A stretch of 64,000 nucleotides of DNA from Elephas maximus indicus (GCF_024166365.1 NC_064838.1:76400001-76464000), one strand, 5' to 3'; positions 23,414 to 34,608 are shown, counted from the first letter of the stretch. Numbers and translations: made by a program. The notes: a model not told the origin generated them from the letters alone.

Positions 23414-23884
23414 TAACATATATATCAATAGATAGATAGAAATAGATAGATAGAAAGGAATTGAGCTAGAAGATTTCTGACATAACTGGAGGAAAATCAG
23501 GAAGTGTGCAGTTGCACATATAAGGATTAAAGTCTACATAGTGAACTGTGGGGTCTTTTCCTCTTGCTGCTCCCAGAATTCCAGAAGCCAGGCACACACT
23601 ACCTCACTAATCCCTGATTACAATGTGCATATCCTAGGTAGCAGGGGCAAGGTTTTTTTTAGGAGAAAATTATGACCATTATCTTATTGCCTGATTACCT
23701 GTGGGTTATCTTCCAAAATATACAACTCTGCCCACACATTTAGAGAGTCCAAGAGCTTTTTCATTTCCTCACCTTTAAATATAATTTGAGGATTAGTGAA
23801 TTGGAAGAGAGGTCAGTGGAAACCTGTTTTTGAATTTAAAGCAAACAAGGATTTCTATTATATATGTTGTGTGTAGTGTTATTC

Positions 23885-25872
23885 TTCTTGTTAGATGCAG
23901 TTAAGTCGATTCCCATTTACAGTGACCCTATGCATAACTGGACAAAACACTGCCCAGTCCTGTGCCTTCCTCACAAACGTTGCTAGGCATGTGCCCATTG
24001 TTGCAACCACTGTGTCAATCCATCTCATTGAGAGTCTTCCTCTTTTTCAGTGGTCCTCTACCAAGCATAATGTCCTTCTCCACTGACTGACCCCTCCTGT
24101 TAGCATGTCCAAAGTATGTGAGATGCAGTCTCGCCATCCTTACTTCTAAGGAGCATTCTGGTTGTACATCTTCCAAGGCAAGTTTGTCTTTTGGCGGTCC
24201 ATAGTATTTTTAGTATAGTCCACATTCTTCACCAACACAACAAATCGAAGGCATCAAATCTTCTTCGGTCTTCCTAATTCATTGTCCAGCTTTCACATGC
24301 ATATGAGGCAATGGAAAACACCATGGCTTGGGTGAGGTGCACCTTAGTCTTCAAGGTAGCATCTTTGTTGTTAATACTTTAAAGAGGTCTTTTGCAGCAG
24401 ATTCGCCCAATGTAATGCATCTTTTGATTTCTTGACTGCTGCTTCCATGGGTGTTGATTGTGGATTCAAGTAAAAAGAAATCTTTGACAACAATCTTTTC
24501 TCCATACATCATGATGCTGCTTACTGGTCCAGTTGTGATAGGATTTTTATTTTCTTTATGTTGATGTGTAATCCATACTGAAGGCTGTGGTCTTTGATTT
24601 TCATCAGTAAGTGCTTCAAGTACTCTCCATTTTCAGCAAGCAAGGTTGTGTCGTCTGCCTAAGGCAGGTTGTTAGAGTCTTCTACCAATCCTGATACCTT
24701 GTTCTTCTTCATATAGTCCTGTTTCTTGGATTGTTTGCTCAGCATACGGATTGAATAGGAGTGATGACAGGATACAGCCCTGACACACACCTTTCCTGAC
24801 TTTATCCCCTTGTTCTCTCCAAAGAGCTGCCTCTTGATCTATGTATAGGTTCCTCGTGAACACAACTGAGTGTTCTGGAATTCCCATTCTCTGCAATGTA
24901 ATCCATAATTTATTATGGTCCAAACAGTCCAATGCCTTAGCATAGTCAATGAAACACAGGTCAACATCTTTCTGGCATTCTCTGGTTTCAGCCAGGATCC
25001 ATCTGACATCGGCAGTGATATCCCTGGTTCCATGTCCTCTTCTAAATCTGGCTCGAATTTCTGGAAGTTTCCAGTCAATACAGTGTTACAGCCATTTCGG
25101 AATGATCTTTAGCAAAATTTTGCTTGCATGTGATAGTAATGATATTGTTTGATAATTTCCCCATTTGTTTGGATCACCTTTCTTGGGAATAGGCATAAAT
25201 ATAGATCTCTTCCAGTTGGTTGAACAGGTAGCTATCTTCCCAGCTTCTTGGCATAGATGAGTGAGCACTCTCAAGACTGCATCTGTTTGTTGAAACATCT
25301 CAATTGGTGTTCCATCAATTCCCGGAGCCTTGTTTTTCTCCAATGCCTCCAGTGCTGCTTGGACTTCTTCCTTTGGTACTGTCGGTTCCTGATCCTATGT
25401 TAGTCCTGAAATGTTTGAATCTCGACCAATTCTTTTTGGCATAGTGACTCTGTGTATTCCTTTCACCGTCTGTTGATGCTTCCTGACTTGTTTAATATTT
25501 TCCCCATAGAATCCCTCAGTACCGCAACTCGAAAACAGAATTTTTTCTTCAATTCCTTCAACTTGAGAAATGGTTTTCTATCTCCAGGTCTTTGCACATA
25601 TCTTCATAATACCCTGCTTTGTGTTTTCGAGTTGTCCTTTGAAATCTTCTATTCAGCTCTTTTACTTCATAATTTTTTTCCTTTTGATTATGCTACTTAC
25701 TGTTCAAGAGCAAGTTTCTGACAGCCATTTAGATATTTTCTTTCTCCCTGTCTTTTTAATTATCTCTTGCTTTCTTCATGCATGATGTCTTTGACATCAT
25801 TCCACAACTCATCTGTTCTTTGATCATGGTCATAAGTGTTCAAGGTGTCAAATCTATTCTTGAGATGGTCTG
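23885..25872 (-). mobile_element. RTE-type LINE, 5'-truncated, about 2 kb
   Basis: Antisense RTE. Its 3' tail lies at 23885 (ttcttgttagatgcagttaa). On the minus strand 25086-25343 encodes the early RT blocks (NKAPGIDGTPIEMFQ, then PIPKKGDPNKWGNYQTISLL), and 24672-24990 encodes the motif A/B neighbourhood around MDCLDHNKLW and KGVCQGCILSSLLFNPY. The frames are broken between these pieces. It terminates unit 2. Confidence 0.87.
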
Positions 25873-26295
25873 AATTTCTGGCAGTTGCCTGTTAATGTAC
25901 TACTGCAACTTTTTTTTGAATATCTTCAGAAAATTTTACTTGAATGTGATATTAATGATATTGTTTGATAATTTTGCATTTGGTTGGATCACCTTTCTTA
26001 GGAAGAGATATAAATATGGATCTCTTCCAATCAGTTGGCCAGGTAGATGTTTTCCAAACTTCTTAGCATAGACGAGTGGGTAACTCCAGCATTGCCTCTG
26101 TTTGTGGAAACATCTCAATTGATATTCCATGAATTCCTGGAGCCTTGTTTTTCGCCAATGACATCAGTGCAGCTTGGACTTCTTCCTTCAATACCATCTT
26201 TTCTTTATCATATGCTACCTCCTGAAATGACGGAACGTCAACCAATTCTTTTTCGTAAAGTGACTCTGTTCTTTCTATCTTCTTTAAAAGCTTCC
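25873..26295 (-). mobile_element. Second copy of the RTE RT segment, same orientation
   Basis: gaatttctggcagttgcctg (from 25878) to about 26285 repeats the segment already seen at 25056-25460 (gaatttctggaagtttccag), including NKAPGIHGISIEMFPQTEA on the minus strand. It is either a separate truncated insertion or a rearranged duplication inside one element. Confidence 0.8.
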
Positions 26296-26304
26296 TGTGT
26301 TGTT

Positions 26305-26395
26305 CTGTATACATACATACATACATATATACATACATATGGACACACACATATATACATATGTGTGTATGTACATATATATATATATATACATA
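26305..26395. repeat. CATA/TATA microsatellite, left arm
   Basis: Alternating acatacatacat and atatatat runs. The same simple repeat resumes right of the SINE at 26551. Confidence 0.9.
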
Positions 26396-26553
26396 TAAAT
26401 GAATTGTTATTGAGTCAAATCTGACTCAAAGGGACTCTGTAGGAAAGAGTAGAACTGCCCCAAAATGTTTCAAAGGAGCTGCTGGTGGATTCAAACTGCT
26501 GACATTTTGGTTATTAGCTAAGCTCTTAACCACTGTGCCACCAGGACTCCATA
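26396..26553 (-). mobile_element. AfroSINE inside a microsatellite
   Basis: Antisense SINE: ttgagtcaaatctgactcaa, then gtagaactgccccaaaatgt, ending ccactgtgccaccaggactc. It is flanked on both sides by (CA/TA)n repeats, so it probably inserted into the repeat. Confidence 0.85.
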
Positions 26554-26625
26554 TATATACATACACACACACACACATATGTGTGTGTATATATATACTT
26601 ATGTGTGTTTACATATATGTATTTT
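26551..26625. repeat. CA/TA microsatellite, right arm
   Basis: tatatatacatacacacaca and following gtgtgtatatata runs. Unit 3 collinearity begins immediately after, as unit 2 resumes after its own (AT)n tract at 15580. Confidence 0.9.
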
Positions 26626-26969
26626 TTTTCCCACAGTGTTTTTATCTCAAATATCTCTTTGCATATGAATGGGTGATGGGAACGTATCTGGCCAGTTATA
26701 TTTACAGTTCATAAAAAAAAATATGCTTCTGAAATTCACATAATGGCAATTCATGAAATATAATGGTCAGAGAATAGCATCTATGTACACATTTACGAAA
26801 GTAATTGAGGAAACAATACAGTAACTAAGGAAGAATAAATTATACAATTCCATTCATTTCATAATGCATTCTCTTTAAATGATATTAAAATAAATAAATT
26901 ATAAATTAATTTTTGATTAACTGTCAGTTTATTGTTCTGTGGTGATTTGTGTGTTGCTGTGGTACTGGA

Positions 26970-27140
26970 GCTTTTTGTTGTTGTAGTAAGGTAATGTCGA
27001 GTTACTGACGACTCACAGCCACCCTATGTACATCAGAAGGAAATGGTGCCCGGTCCTGCACCATCCTCACAATTGTTGCTATGCTTGAGCCCATAGTTTC
27101 AGCCACTGTGTCAATCCATCTCATTGAGGTCTTCCTCTGG
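26970..27140 (-). mobile_element. RTE 3' fragment (minus)
   Basis: tgttgttgtagtaaggtaat, then tggtgcccggtcctgcacca and ccactgtgtcaatccatctc. It breaks off at about 27140, where a plus-strand RTE-like piece begins, forming an inverted pair. Confidence 0.8.
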
Positions 27141-27149
27141 AAGTTATGC

Positions 27150-27595
27150 CATCAGTATCTCAAATACCAGTAGGATCATCCCTGGTGGACAGGTTTCAGC
27201 AGAACTTCCAGACTTAGACAAAATAGGAAGAGGGATCTGGCAATCAAATTAAAAAAAAAAAAAAAAAAACCTTATGAATAGCAGCAAATGACCAAATCTG
27301 TCTTGGAAGAATTACAGCATGAATGCTGCTTAGAGTCAAAGATGAGCGACTTCATCTCATGTACTTTGGACATGTTATCAGGAGATACCAGTCCCTGGAG
27401 AAGGACTTCATGCTTGGTAAAGCACAGGTCAGCAAAAAAGAGGAAGACCCTCAATGACATGGAATCACACAATGGGCTCAAACATACCACTGATTGTGGG
27501 GAAGGTGCAGGGCTAGGCAGTGTTTTGTTCTGTTGTGCATAAGGATGTTAGGAGTTGGAACTCACTCAAAGGCACCTATCAACAACAACAATATT
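27150..27595 (+). mobile_element. Short RTE derivative (5'-like piece plus 3' end)
   Basis: 27293-27595 is plus-strand RTE 3' sequence (gaatgctgcttagagtcaaa, gtccctggagaaggacttca, ending aggcacctatcaacaacaac). 27150-27292 contains an A-run and ccttatgaatagcagc, which I recall as RTE 5'-region sequence. If so, this is an internally deleted RTE. The 3' part is secure; the 5' assignment is weak. Confidence 0.65.
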
Positions 27596-28229
27596 GGAAT
27601 ATAATCTCCTAACAGAGAAATCAAAATATTTACAACACTGAAATTCCCTTTGGTCATCACTCCCTTTTTTCCCCAGAGGCAAAGAACCCTTCCGTATCTT
27701 TTCCAATCCATCAATAAGCACACAGGTGATCACAGGAACTATGTAGCAACCCATATAGTTTTTTTTTTAACATACAATTATCATACTATGATTATTTTTG
27801 TGCACTTTATTAATTTTATGATCAAAAATATGTCTCAGTAATTAATCCATGTTGGATGTGCCATATAGACCCAATATTTAAACTTCTGCCTAATTTTCAA
27901 TAGTAAGGACATATTTCATGTTATCTCTATTCTATTACTGTTAGGTATTTCAATTATTTCCACTTATCCCAATCTTTAACAATGCTGCAATAAATGCTTT
28001 CTGGGGGTATTTCTCTAGATCACATGCTGATTCCTTAAATCATCATTAAAAATTAATATGGCCGACTTTTTACAAAACTTATGACCATTTCACTGTAAAT
28101 TAATTTGTATTTTCCTAATTCCAAAAAGGTTGGGTATTTTTATATGTGCTTGTTGGCCAGTTATAATGTTCTTTCCGTGTATTGGCAATTCAAATGTTTT
28201 GCTCTTTTGTAAAATTGCATTTTTTGTTG

Positions 28230-28440
28230 TTGTTGTGTTGCTCTTTTTGTTGTATGCTGTCAAGTCTATTCTGACTCATAGCGACCCTATGAGATGGAGT
28301 AAAACTGTCCCATAGAGTCCCTAGGCTGAAAATTTTATAGAACTAGATCACCAGGTCTTTTCTCCAGCAGAGTTGCAGGGTAGATTTGAACCGTCGAGTT
28401 TTTGGTCATCAGATGGGTGCTTAACCATAATTTAAGGAGC
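28230..28440 (-). mobile_element. SINE shared by all three units (unit 3 copy)
   Basis: atgctgtcaagtctattctg, then agcgaccctatgagatggag and cttttctccagcagagttgc. Orthologous by position to 16600-16790. Confidence 0.8.
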
Positions 28441-28473
28441 TGAGCTCCTGAAAATTGGGTTACTAATATTTAC

Positions 28474-28798
28474 ACTGGAGCTTTGGTGGTGAAATGGTTA
28501 AGCATTCAGATGCTAACCAGAAGGTTGGTGTTTTGAACCCACCAGCTACAACTCGGGAGAAAGACCCCTTGATCTGTTTCCATAAAAATTACAGTTTAGG
28601 CAACCCTACTCTTTCTTTCCAGTTCAGGAAGGTAAAGTTGGACAGAAATTTGTATAGCTATGTGGACAAGTGTATAATTCTGGTGTTTAGTTTTAAGAAG
28701 TCTGGTGTTGATGCATGCATAGGTCTCATTCTCCAACAATGGGTTAAATTTGCTTATTGTGGGATGGCTATGTGTAAAAATCGACTTGGTGAACAACA
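28474..28798 (+). mobile_element. AfroSINE interrupted by a 146-bp copied segment
   Basis: The head (tttggtggtgaaatggttaa, B-box gtgttttgaacccacc) runs to about 28610. The tail resumes at about 28765 (ggctatgtgtaaaaatcgac, then ttggtgaacaacaacaac). Between them, 28616-28761 is not SINE and duplicates 29938-30083. Confidence 0.8.
28616..28761 (+). repeat. 146-bp direct duplicate, copy A
   Basis: Gapless match to 29938-30083, with 12 differences in 146 positions by hand count (about 92% identity). Sits inside a SINE. Confidence 0.9.
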
Positions 28799-29305
28799 AC
28801 AACATGACTTATTTATAACTTCATTTATAAAGTCTTCATGAATATACATATTAATGCTCTTTGTAAAGTGCAACATGGAATATCTCACACACTCTGAAGG
28901 ACCTTAAGTTTAAGAGAGCACATAGATGAAGAGATGGATATCCCTGGTGTGTAATTTGTTAATCAGCACTGCTCCATGCAAGTAGCATCTTTTGAAGTGT
29001 TTTCTCACCATATATACTATGTAAAACTGTCTTCCCTCTACTTAAGCAGGACGTTACACTAAGGAGAAATAAAGAAGATTAGACTGAGAAACAAGTGGAA
29101 CCAACTGAAGGTTGGGGCATAAGTGAAGATCACCTTTGGTATATTGAGGCATTTCCCTCATTTATAGATGATTTCCTGAGCTTCGTGAGCTAGAGGAGAA
29201 TCTACAATATCGTCTATTGTCATCCACTACCACAATACACACACACAAGGACAGTGAGTAAGAAAATGGATAAAAGTTCACCAAGTTTGCAAATGTGAGA
29301 GAAGT
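28799..29305. other. Unassigned low-copy DNA
   Basis: No repeat family or coding signal recognised. AT-rich with ordinary base composition. Confidence 0.6.
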
Positions 29306-29422
29306 CCCAGAAAAACCCAGTGCCGTTGAGTTAATTCCGACTCATAGGGACACTATAGGACAGAGTAGAACTGCCCCATAGAGTTTCCAAAGAGCGCCTG
29401 GTGGATTCAAACTGCTGACAGA
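29306..29422 (-). mobile_element. Truncated AfroSINE
   Basis: agtgccgttgagttaattcc, then gtagaactgccccatagagt and gcgcctggtggattcaaact. The head end is missing after about 29422. Confidence 0.85.
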
Positions 29423-29491
29423 AGCGATATTTTCTTTTTCCCCTTCCTCTATACCACAGCTCCCACTAAGAAAATGAATATTACATAGACT

Positions 29492-29660
29492 TATGGAGCC
29501 CTGGTGGCACAGTGGTTAAGCGTTCATTTGCTAACTAAAAAGTCAGCAGTTCAAATCTACCAGCTGTTCGTTGGAAACCATATGGGGCAGCTCTACTCTG
29601 TCCTATATGGTTGCTATGAGTTGGAATTGATTCAATGGCAACTGTTTTTTGTTTGTTTGT
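29492..29660 (+). mobile_element. AfroSINE, well preserved
   Basis: Clean head ggagccctggtggcacagtg, B-box gcagttcaaatctacc, then atggggcagctctactctgt and the tail tatgagttggaattgattca, followed by a GTTT run. Confidence 0.9.
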
Positions 29661-29937
29661 TCTTAAAGCATTATCTTTCCATATGTTACAGGAATATGAG
29701 CTTTCAGATGAGGGGTACATTTGTGGAAATTAGCTGCTGGGTAAAGGAAAATTTCAGCAAAAGTTTCTCTTTACAAAATTCCTCCTGTGTACTGCCTAAA
29801 AATGTCAGGGTACTTAGGATTCTAAAAGGAATAAGAGAAGTGATAAATTATAATGAAAAGGAGGCAAGAAGAATATAGCAGGACAAGGCAGTGTCTAATT
29901 TTGATGTTGGTTGATGGCGATTACCTCATGGTAGGGG

Positions 29938-30083
29938 TTTCCAGTTCAGGAAGGTAAAGGTGGACAGAAATTTGTATAGCTGCATGGACAAGTGTCTAAT
30001 TCTGGCGTTTACTTTTAAGAAGTCTGTTGTCGATGCATGCATAGGTCTCATTCTCTAACAATGGGTTAAATTTGTGTATTGTG
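29938..30083 (+). repeat. 146-bp direct duplicate, copy B (probable source)
   Basis: Lies in otherwise unique sequence, so it is the likelier donor of the block found inside the SINE at 28616-28761. Flanks 29661-29937 and 30084-30404 are unassigned. Confidence 0.85.
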
Positions 30084-30404
30084 ACAAATTTCCTGTTTGA
30101 ATTCTCCCAAAAGAGACTGGCCTTTCAAAAGTCTGTTTGAACATGGATCATAGGTATCTTTTGATAATCCTTGTTTTATAATTTATCAGTGAAGGAACGG
30201 TCAAGGGGAATCTATCCAGGTGTGTTTAATATTATGTTGATCTCTTCCTATATTTTATCTATGGAAGAAATCGTGGAAGGGAGGCTGGCTGCACACATAG
30301 GAGATAGAATTTGGCTTTTATGCACAGCATCAAAATTATGTACTTTTAATCATTTCCCTTATCTTGAACTTGACCTTGTTACACTCCCCCTGGCAAAGTA
30401 AAAA

Positions 30405-30605
30405 ACAACAAAGAAACCGAAACCCATTGCCACTGAGTCAATTCCAACTCATGGAGAACCCATGTGTTACTACAGCTCCATAGGTTTTTCATGGTTGTAA
30501 TCTTTATGGAGACAGATTGCCATGTTCCAAGACACTGATGGATGGGTTTCAACTGCCAACCTTTCAGTTTAGCAGCTGATCATAAACAGCTTACACTACC
30601 CAGGG
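30405..30605 (-). mobile_element. AfroSINE, diverged
   Basis: cgaaacccattgccactgag, then caattccaactcatggagaa and gttagtt-like head region agcagctgatcataaacagc. Confidence 0.8.
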
Positions 30606-33390
30606 AAATCCTGGCAAAGTACCTTTCACTAAATATTTGGAAAGTTTTATAAAATTAAGAGGAATCTACTCGACGACAATAGATTTTTTAATTTTTTTTT
30701 TTATGCTTGGATAAGTCAGCTCACTAACGCTTTGTACCAAGCTATCCTAAAACTTATGGCTACCCAAGAATCATATAACTCTTTTTCATGTGTCTGTTGG
30801 CCAGGGGTCATTCTTCTGATCTAGGGTGGGCATTGCAGGCTTCAGGTTGGGTTCAGGTGCACTTATGTGACTGTCATTCTCCTGCATCAAATAAAATTAT
30901 TATCTTATTTTGTGTTGGTTAGATTCTATTAAAAATGGGTCACCATACAAGAACTGGAAACATTGAAGTGAAGCATCCCCATTCAGGCACCACAAAAGTA
31001 GTGAATTCTGGAGAACTTGACATGTGAGAAATGTTTTAATCTCCTAGAAATGTTAAAAGAGAAAAAAGATGACATACGGAGGTGTGTGACAGGTGCCTTT
31101 ACATATTCAAGTGAATATTGCATGGAGGTGTTTAAAATATTTTGTCCTGCTCCAGAAAACAGAAATACAACCAGTGGTTAAAAGGCACAGGTGACCTATT
31201 TTCTTGGTTTTCCATTAAGAAATAAAATAATTTCTTCATCTGAAAATTGAGAAAGGTTGCCATTTATTTTCATTAATGAAGGCACCAATGGAAGTCACAT
31301 CTCAGATCTGGTGACTCCAGGGTTATAAAGCATAAAAGTGTTGTGATGATAAATCCATGGAATAAAATGCTATTATTGACCTGCCTTGGCACCACTGAAA
31401 CTGGAGAGAATCTGAATTCTCATCATTCTTGGTCATTTCCTTTCAAGGAACCAGGAGGAGATTTTCTGAGCTTCTCTAATAGGTTTTGACTTTGTAAACA
31501 GGGGTAAGTTTATAAAGTCTCTGGTGGAGACAAGTACTGTTTCATATGTTTTCCTTCCCATCCTTTGAGAGTCAAGAATCTGGCATCTTCAACCTTCTTA
31601 GGGACCTCAGACCCCTAATATCAATAAATATTCCCCAGTCGTCAAACATTTATTGCAAAGGAATAAGGGAAAGAGCATTGTGAAGAAAATTATCAAATGG
31701 ATAAGAATGATTTATTCCACAGTTTTGTAAATTCAGTTCAATTTTAGCTCCCTTTATGGTGGTTATCAGAGAAGATTTGGACACCTATGCAAAAGTAATG
31801 CTCTTTAGATTCATTGACTCACAGACCTCTTAAGATCTAACGGAATCAAATATCATCTTGTCTCAGTGTTCACAAATCCACATTTCCTGACTGCATACAA
31901 TGATCAGGGGAGCTTGTTAAAAATAGTTTTATAAGGCACTTAATCCTAGCCTACTGAGTAAGAATCTCTTTGAATAGGTTCTGTCATCCTTTCGAAGATC
32001 TCAAGGTGACTCCAGTGATCAGCCAAGCTTAGAAACCACTAATCTAGCCCTCATTTTAAAACTGAGGAAATAGAGGTCTATAGACACACAGTGAATATAT
32101 GTCCAGTTGGGGACAATAACCATGTGTTCACACATGCATGGTCCTAGGGCAAGAGTTTCTTGATTATAACTTCTAACTTAGATGCCTCGCTTTTTCATCT
32201 TTCTTATCTTTAATTCTGCGATCACATCAACAACACCAAGTATTTTTTCAGCACTAACGTACAGTCCTTAATGTGAGAAATGTTTGTACATACAAACATA
32301 CATGCACACACACTTACATAAACACACACCCTGCAACCACAATGAGGCATAAAAGATATATAATAACTGGATAATCATAATTGTGGCAGAGAAAATGAAA
32401 TAACTGAGAGAAAAGCAGTGCTATGTTTACCTGCAACAGGAAAAAAAAAGTCCAGGTTGCATCCCAAGGTGAAGGAGAAAGGTGTTACCAGGAAACGTTT
32501 TCAGTTCACATGAGAGAGATGTTTGTTCTTTTGACTTGAATGAGTCTCTCTGGGATTCAGAGACAGGAATCTGATTAGTTAAGTCAAGGAAGCAGTGGAA
32601 AATCACTCACTGTATTCAGTAAAGCTGTTTTGTCAAACATGGTAAATTGATAAAAATTGTATGCACCCTGTTTACTGAATCACAGTCACCAATTCATCAC
32701 AAGTGATTGTTTTCATTCAGTCTCTTCAGTTTTTTCTGTTAGTAATTTTTTTTTTTTAATCTCACATTAGCAGAGGTTGCTATCTATAGATTCCAGGTAA
32801 ATAGTAGAGTCAGTTATTAGCAGCATATTCACGGGCTATTATGATTAAAAAATTTGGTAAACTTTCCCAATAGCCTTATTGTTCAGGCAAAGAAAATGAT
32901 TCCTCTAGAAATTATTTGTTTTCTCCCCAAGACGAGAGAACGAGAAAATAACATTTGTCTTACAAGCTTGTGTTTTATCCCTTTTACATTCTGTACACCT
33001 TTCTCTTGCCATTTGAAACTTTCTAGGCTTAGTTGTTGTAAGAATCTGTGTTTTGGGAGGACTTACATCAGCATGCCTTAGTTTGGGTCCTTTGTGAGTT
33101 TTCTTATGCTCTGTTTTTCATACAACATACGCATATTCAGTGCTAAATATGTACCAGTCACAGTTTTAAACACTAAACAGACTTTCACACTTTAAGGAAA
33201 ATAGGCAAGAACACTGAGGCAAAAACAATGATACTGAGTAAGGTCATGATGATATTCTGAGTTTAATAACACTTCTCTGGTTTAAATATTTTAATAAATT
33301 CTCTGATTATGAAATATTGGAATAAATGTAATGAAAATGATAAATAATATCTACTTCAGTAAAATAAGCCAGTGTGACATTTGCTTCTCC
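30606..33390. other. Long low-copy interval
   Basis: Mostly unassigned DNA with no convincing exon. Recognisable pieces are a Charlie-type DNA transposon relic (31866-32045) and a possible MIR end at 32045-32110 (ttttaaaactgaggaaatag). Short CA runs occur at 32300-32330. Confidence 0.55.
31866..32045. mobile_element. hAT-Charlie non-autonomous DNA transposon relic (MER5/MER20-like)
   Basis: Left end cagtgttcacaaatccacat. The interior has aggggagcttgttaaaaata and tactgagtaagaatctcttt; the right end is agcttagaaaccactaatct. The imperfect terminal inverted repeat and the internal phrases fit ancient mammalian hAT MITEs. The exact subfamily is uncertain. Confidence 0.6.
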
Positions 33391-33394
33391 CAAC

Positions 33395-33572
33395 AACCCT
33401 GCAAACCAAACCAAACATTCTCATTGCCATCGAGTAGATTATGACTCATAGAGACCCTATAGGACAGGGTAGAACTGTTCCATAAGGTTTCCAAGGAGTA
33501 GCTGGTGGATTTGAACTGCCAACCATTTAGTTAGCAGCTATAGCTATTAACCACTGCTCCACCAGGTCGGTA
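33395..33572 (-). mobile_element. AfroSINE
   Basis: ccaaaccaaacattctcatt, then gtagaactgttccataaggt and ggtggatttgaactgccaac, ending ccactgctccaccagg. It lies about 90 bp downstream of the OR4S2-like pseudogene's 3' end. Confidence 0.9.
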
Positions 33573-33665
33573 TTATTGATTTTGTTGCACAGATGCATTA
33601 ACCAAGATTTCTATTAACCATTAATTCTATTTAAATCATCCAGCTTAAAGTATCATTACTTCAAA

Positions 33666-34568
33666 CTATTTGCCATTACTCTCCCAGAAAACCTTCCTAC
33701 CCCACAGTTTCTTCATTGCATTTTTTACTTCTGCATTTCTCAGTGTATAAATTAGGGGATTTAACATGGGGGTGATAACAGCGTAAAATACAGCCACCAT
33801 CTTATCCTCAGAAAAGGCAGTATGAGGGCGCATGTGCATGAAAGTACACGGGCCAAAGATGATGGCCACAGCAATGTGGGAGGCACAAGCGGAGAGAGTT
33901 TTGTGCCTGCCTTCTGCTGACTGCTTTCTCAGGGACACCAGGATGACAGAGGAGGCCTTTAGCAAGATAACAAAGCTCCCCAACAACACCAACAACATAC
34001 GTGTCTGTGCAGGCCAGTTTCAGCACAGGGTGGACATCGCAAAAGTAGTGATCAATCTAATTGGGTCCACAAAAGGGTAGCTGGACCACCAAAGCCACCT
34101 GGATAATGGAATGTAAGAACTCACCCACCCAGGTCTCCAGCAACATTTTATTGCATCTGTCCCGGTCCATGATGGTCTTATAGTGTAGACGTTTACAGAC
34201 AGCACATACTGATCACAGGCCATTACGGTAAGGATGAAGGCCTTACTGCAACCAAAGAAATGTACCCCAAAGAGTTGCAACATGCACCCCACATTGAAGA
34301 TAGTTTTACTTTTGACTAATAGGTCAACAATCATCTTGGGAACTATAACCGGGGAATAACAGATGTCCACAAAACACAAATAGCTGAGAAAAAAATACAT
34401 AGTAGACTTAAAGAGGTTGTCCACACACACTGTCAGAATGATGGGAAGGTTTCCCAGAAGAATAACCATGTAGAAGAAAGAAAACACCACAAAACAAACT
34501 TCTTCCACCTCAGGGTTCTGAGAACGGCCCCAGAAAATGAACTTGGTTACACTGTTCCTTTTTTCCAT
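33666..34568 (-). pseudogene. OR4S2: Olfactory receptor OR4S2-like pseudogene
   Basis: A minus-strand OR remnant opposite in orientation to the two OR4C genes. The ATG at 34568 opens a frame beginning MEKRNSVTKFIFWG, recalled as the OR4S2 start. TM1-TM3 follow (PMYFF reads STMYFF), then MACDQYV where MAYDRYV is expected, so the DRY arginine is lost. After QYV the frame shifts. A new frame carries the loop around GPN..DH, and 33960-34026 restores [14 protein letters not shown] before another shift. The final frame, 33666-33960, carries [20 protein letters not shown] and [24 protein letters not shown] up to a normal stop. At least two or three frameshifts and the lost arginine make it non-functional. 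In human, OR4S2 neighbours OR4C16 and OR4P4, which supports synteny. Confidence 0.88.
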
Positions 34569-34608
34569 GGAATTAGTCCAGCAGGGGACGTTCCCAAGAG
34601 CCAATTGC

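Larger units (their letters stand above)
10476..23884. repeat. Segmental duplication unit 2 (carries second OR4C gene)
   Basis: The second tandem copy of the unit seen at 865-9335, same order and orientation. It begins where a tacctagtcatatcatgttt-like word matches unit 1 (about 870) and ends where an RTE interrupts at 23885. Private additions are the RTE at 12615-14775 with following sequence to 15590, the 20262-22605 block, and the SINE at 22892-23016. About 300 bp upstream of the receptor (unit 1 5783-6083) is missing here at about 18132. Stretches 11074-12614, 15760-16600 and 16790-17405 are unique DNA shared with unit 1. Confidence 0.85.
26636..28465. repeat. Segmental duplication unit 3, partial, without a receptor
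   Basis: Collinear with unit 1 3118-4185 and unit 2 15590-16800. Anchors include tctggccagttatatttaca (26688), aatctcctaacagagaaatc (27602) and cttctgcctaattttcaata (27882). It is interrupted by RTE pieces at 26970-27595 and stops near 28465, before the region that would lead to the OR gene. No OR coding remnant follows. Confidence 0.8.
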
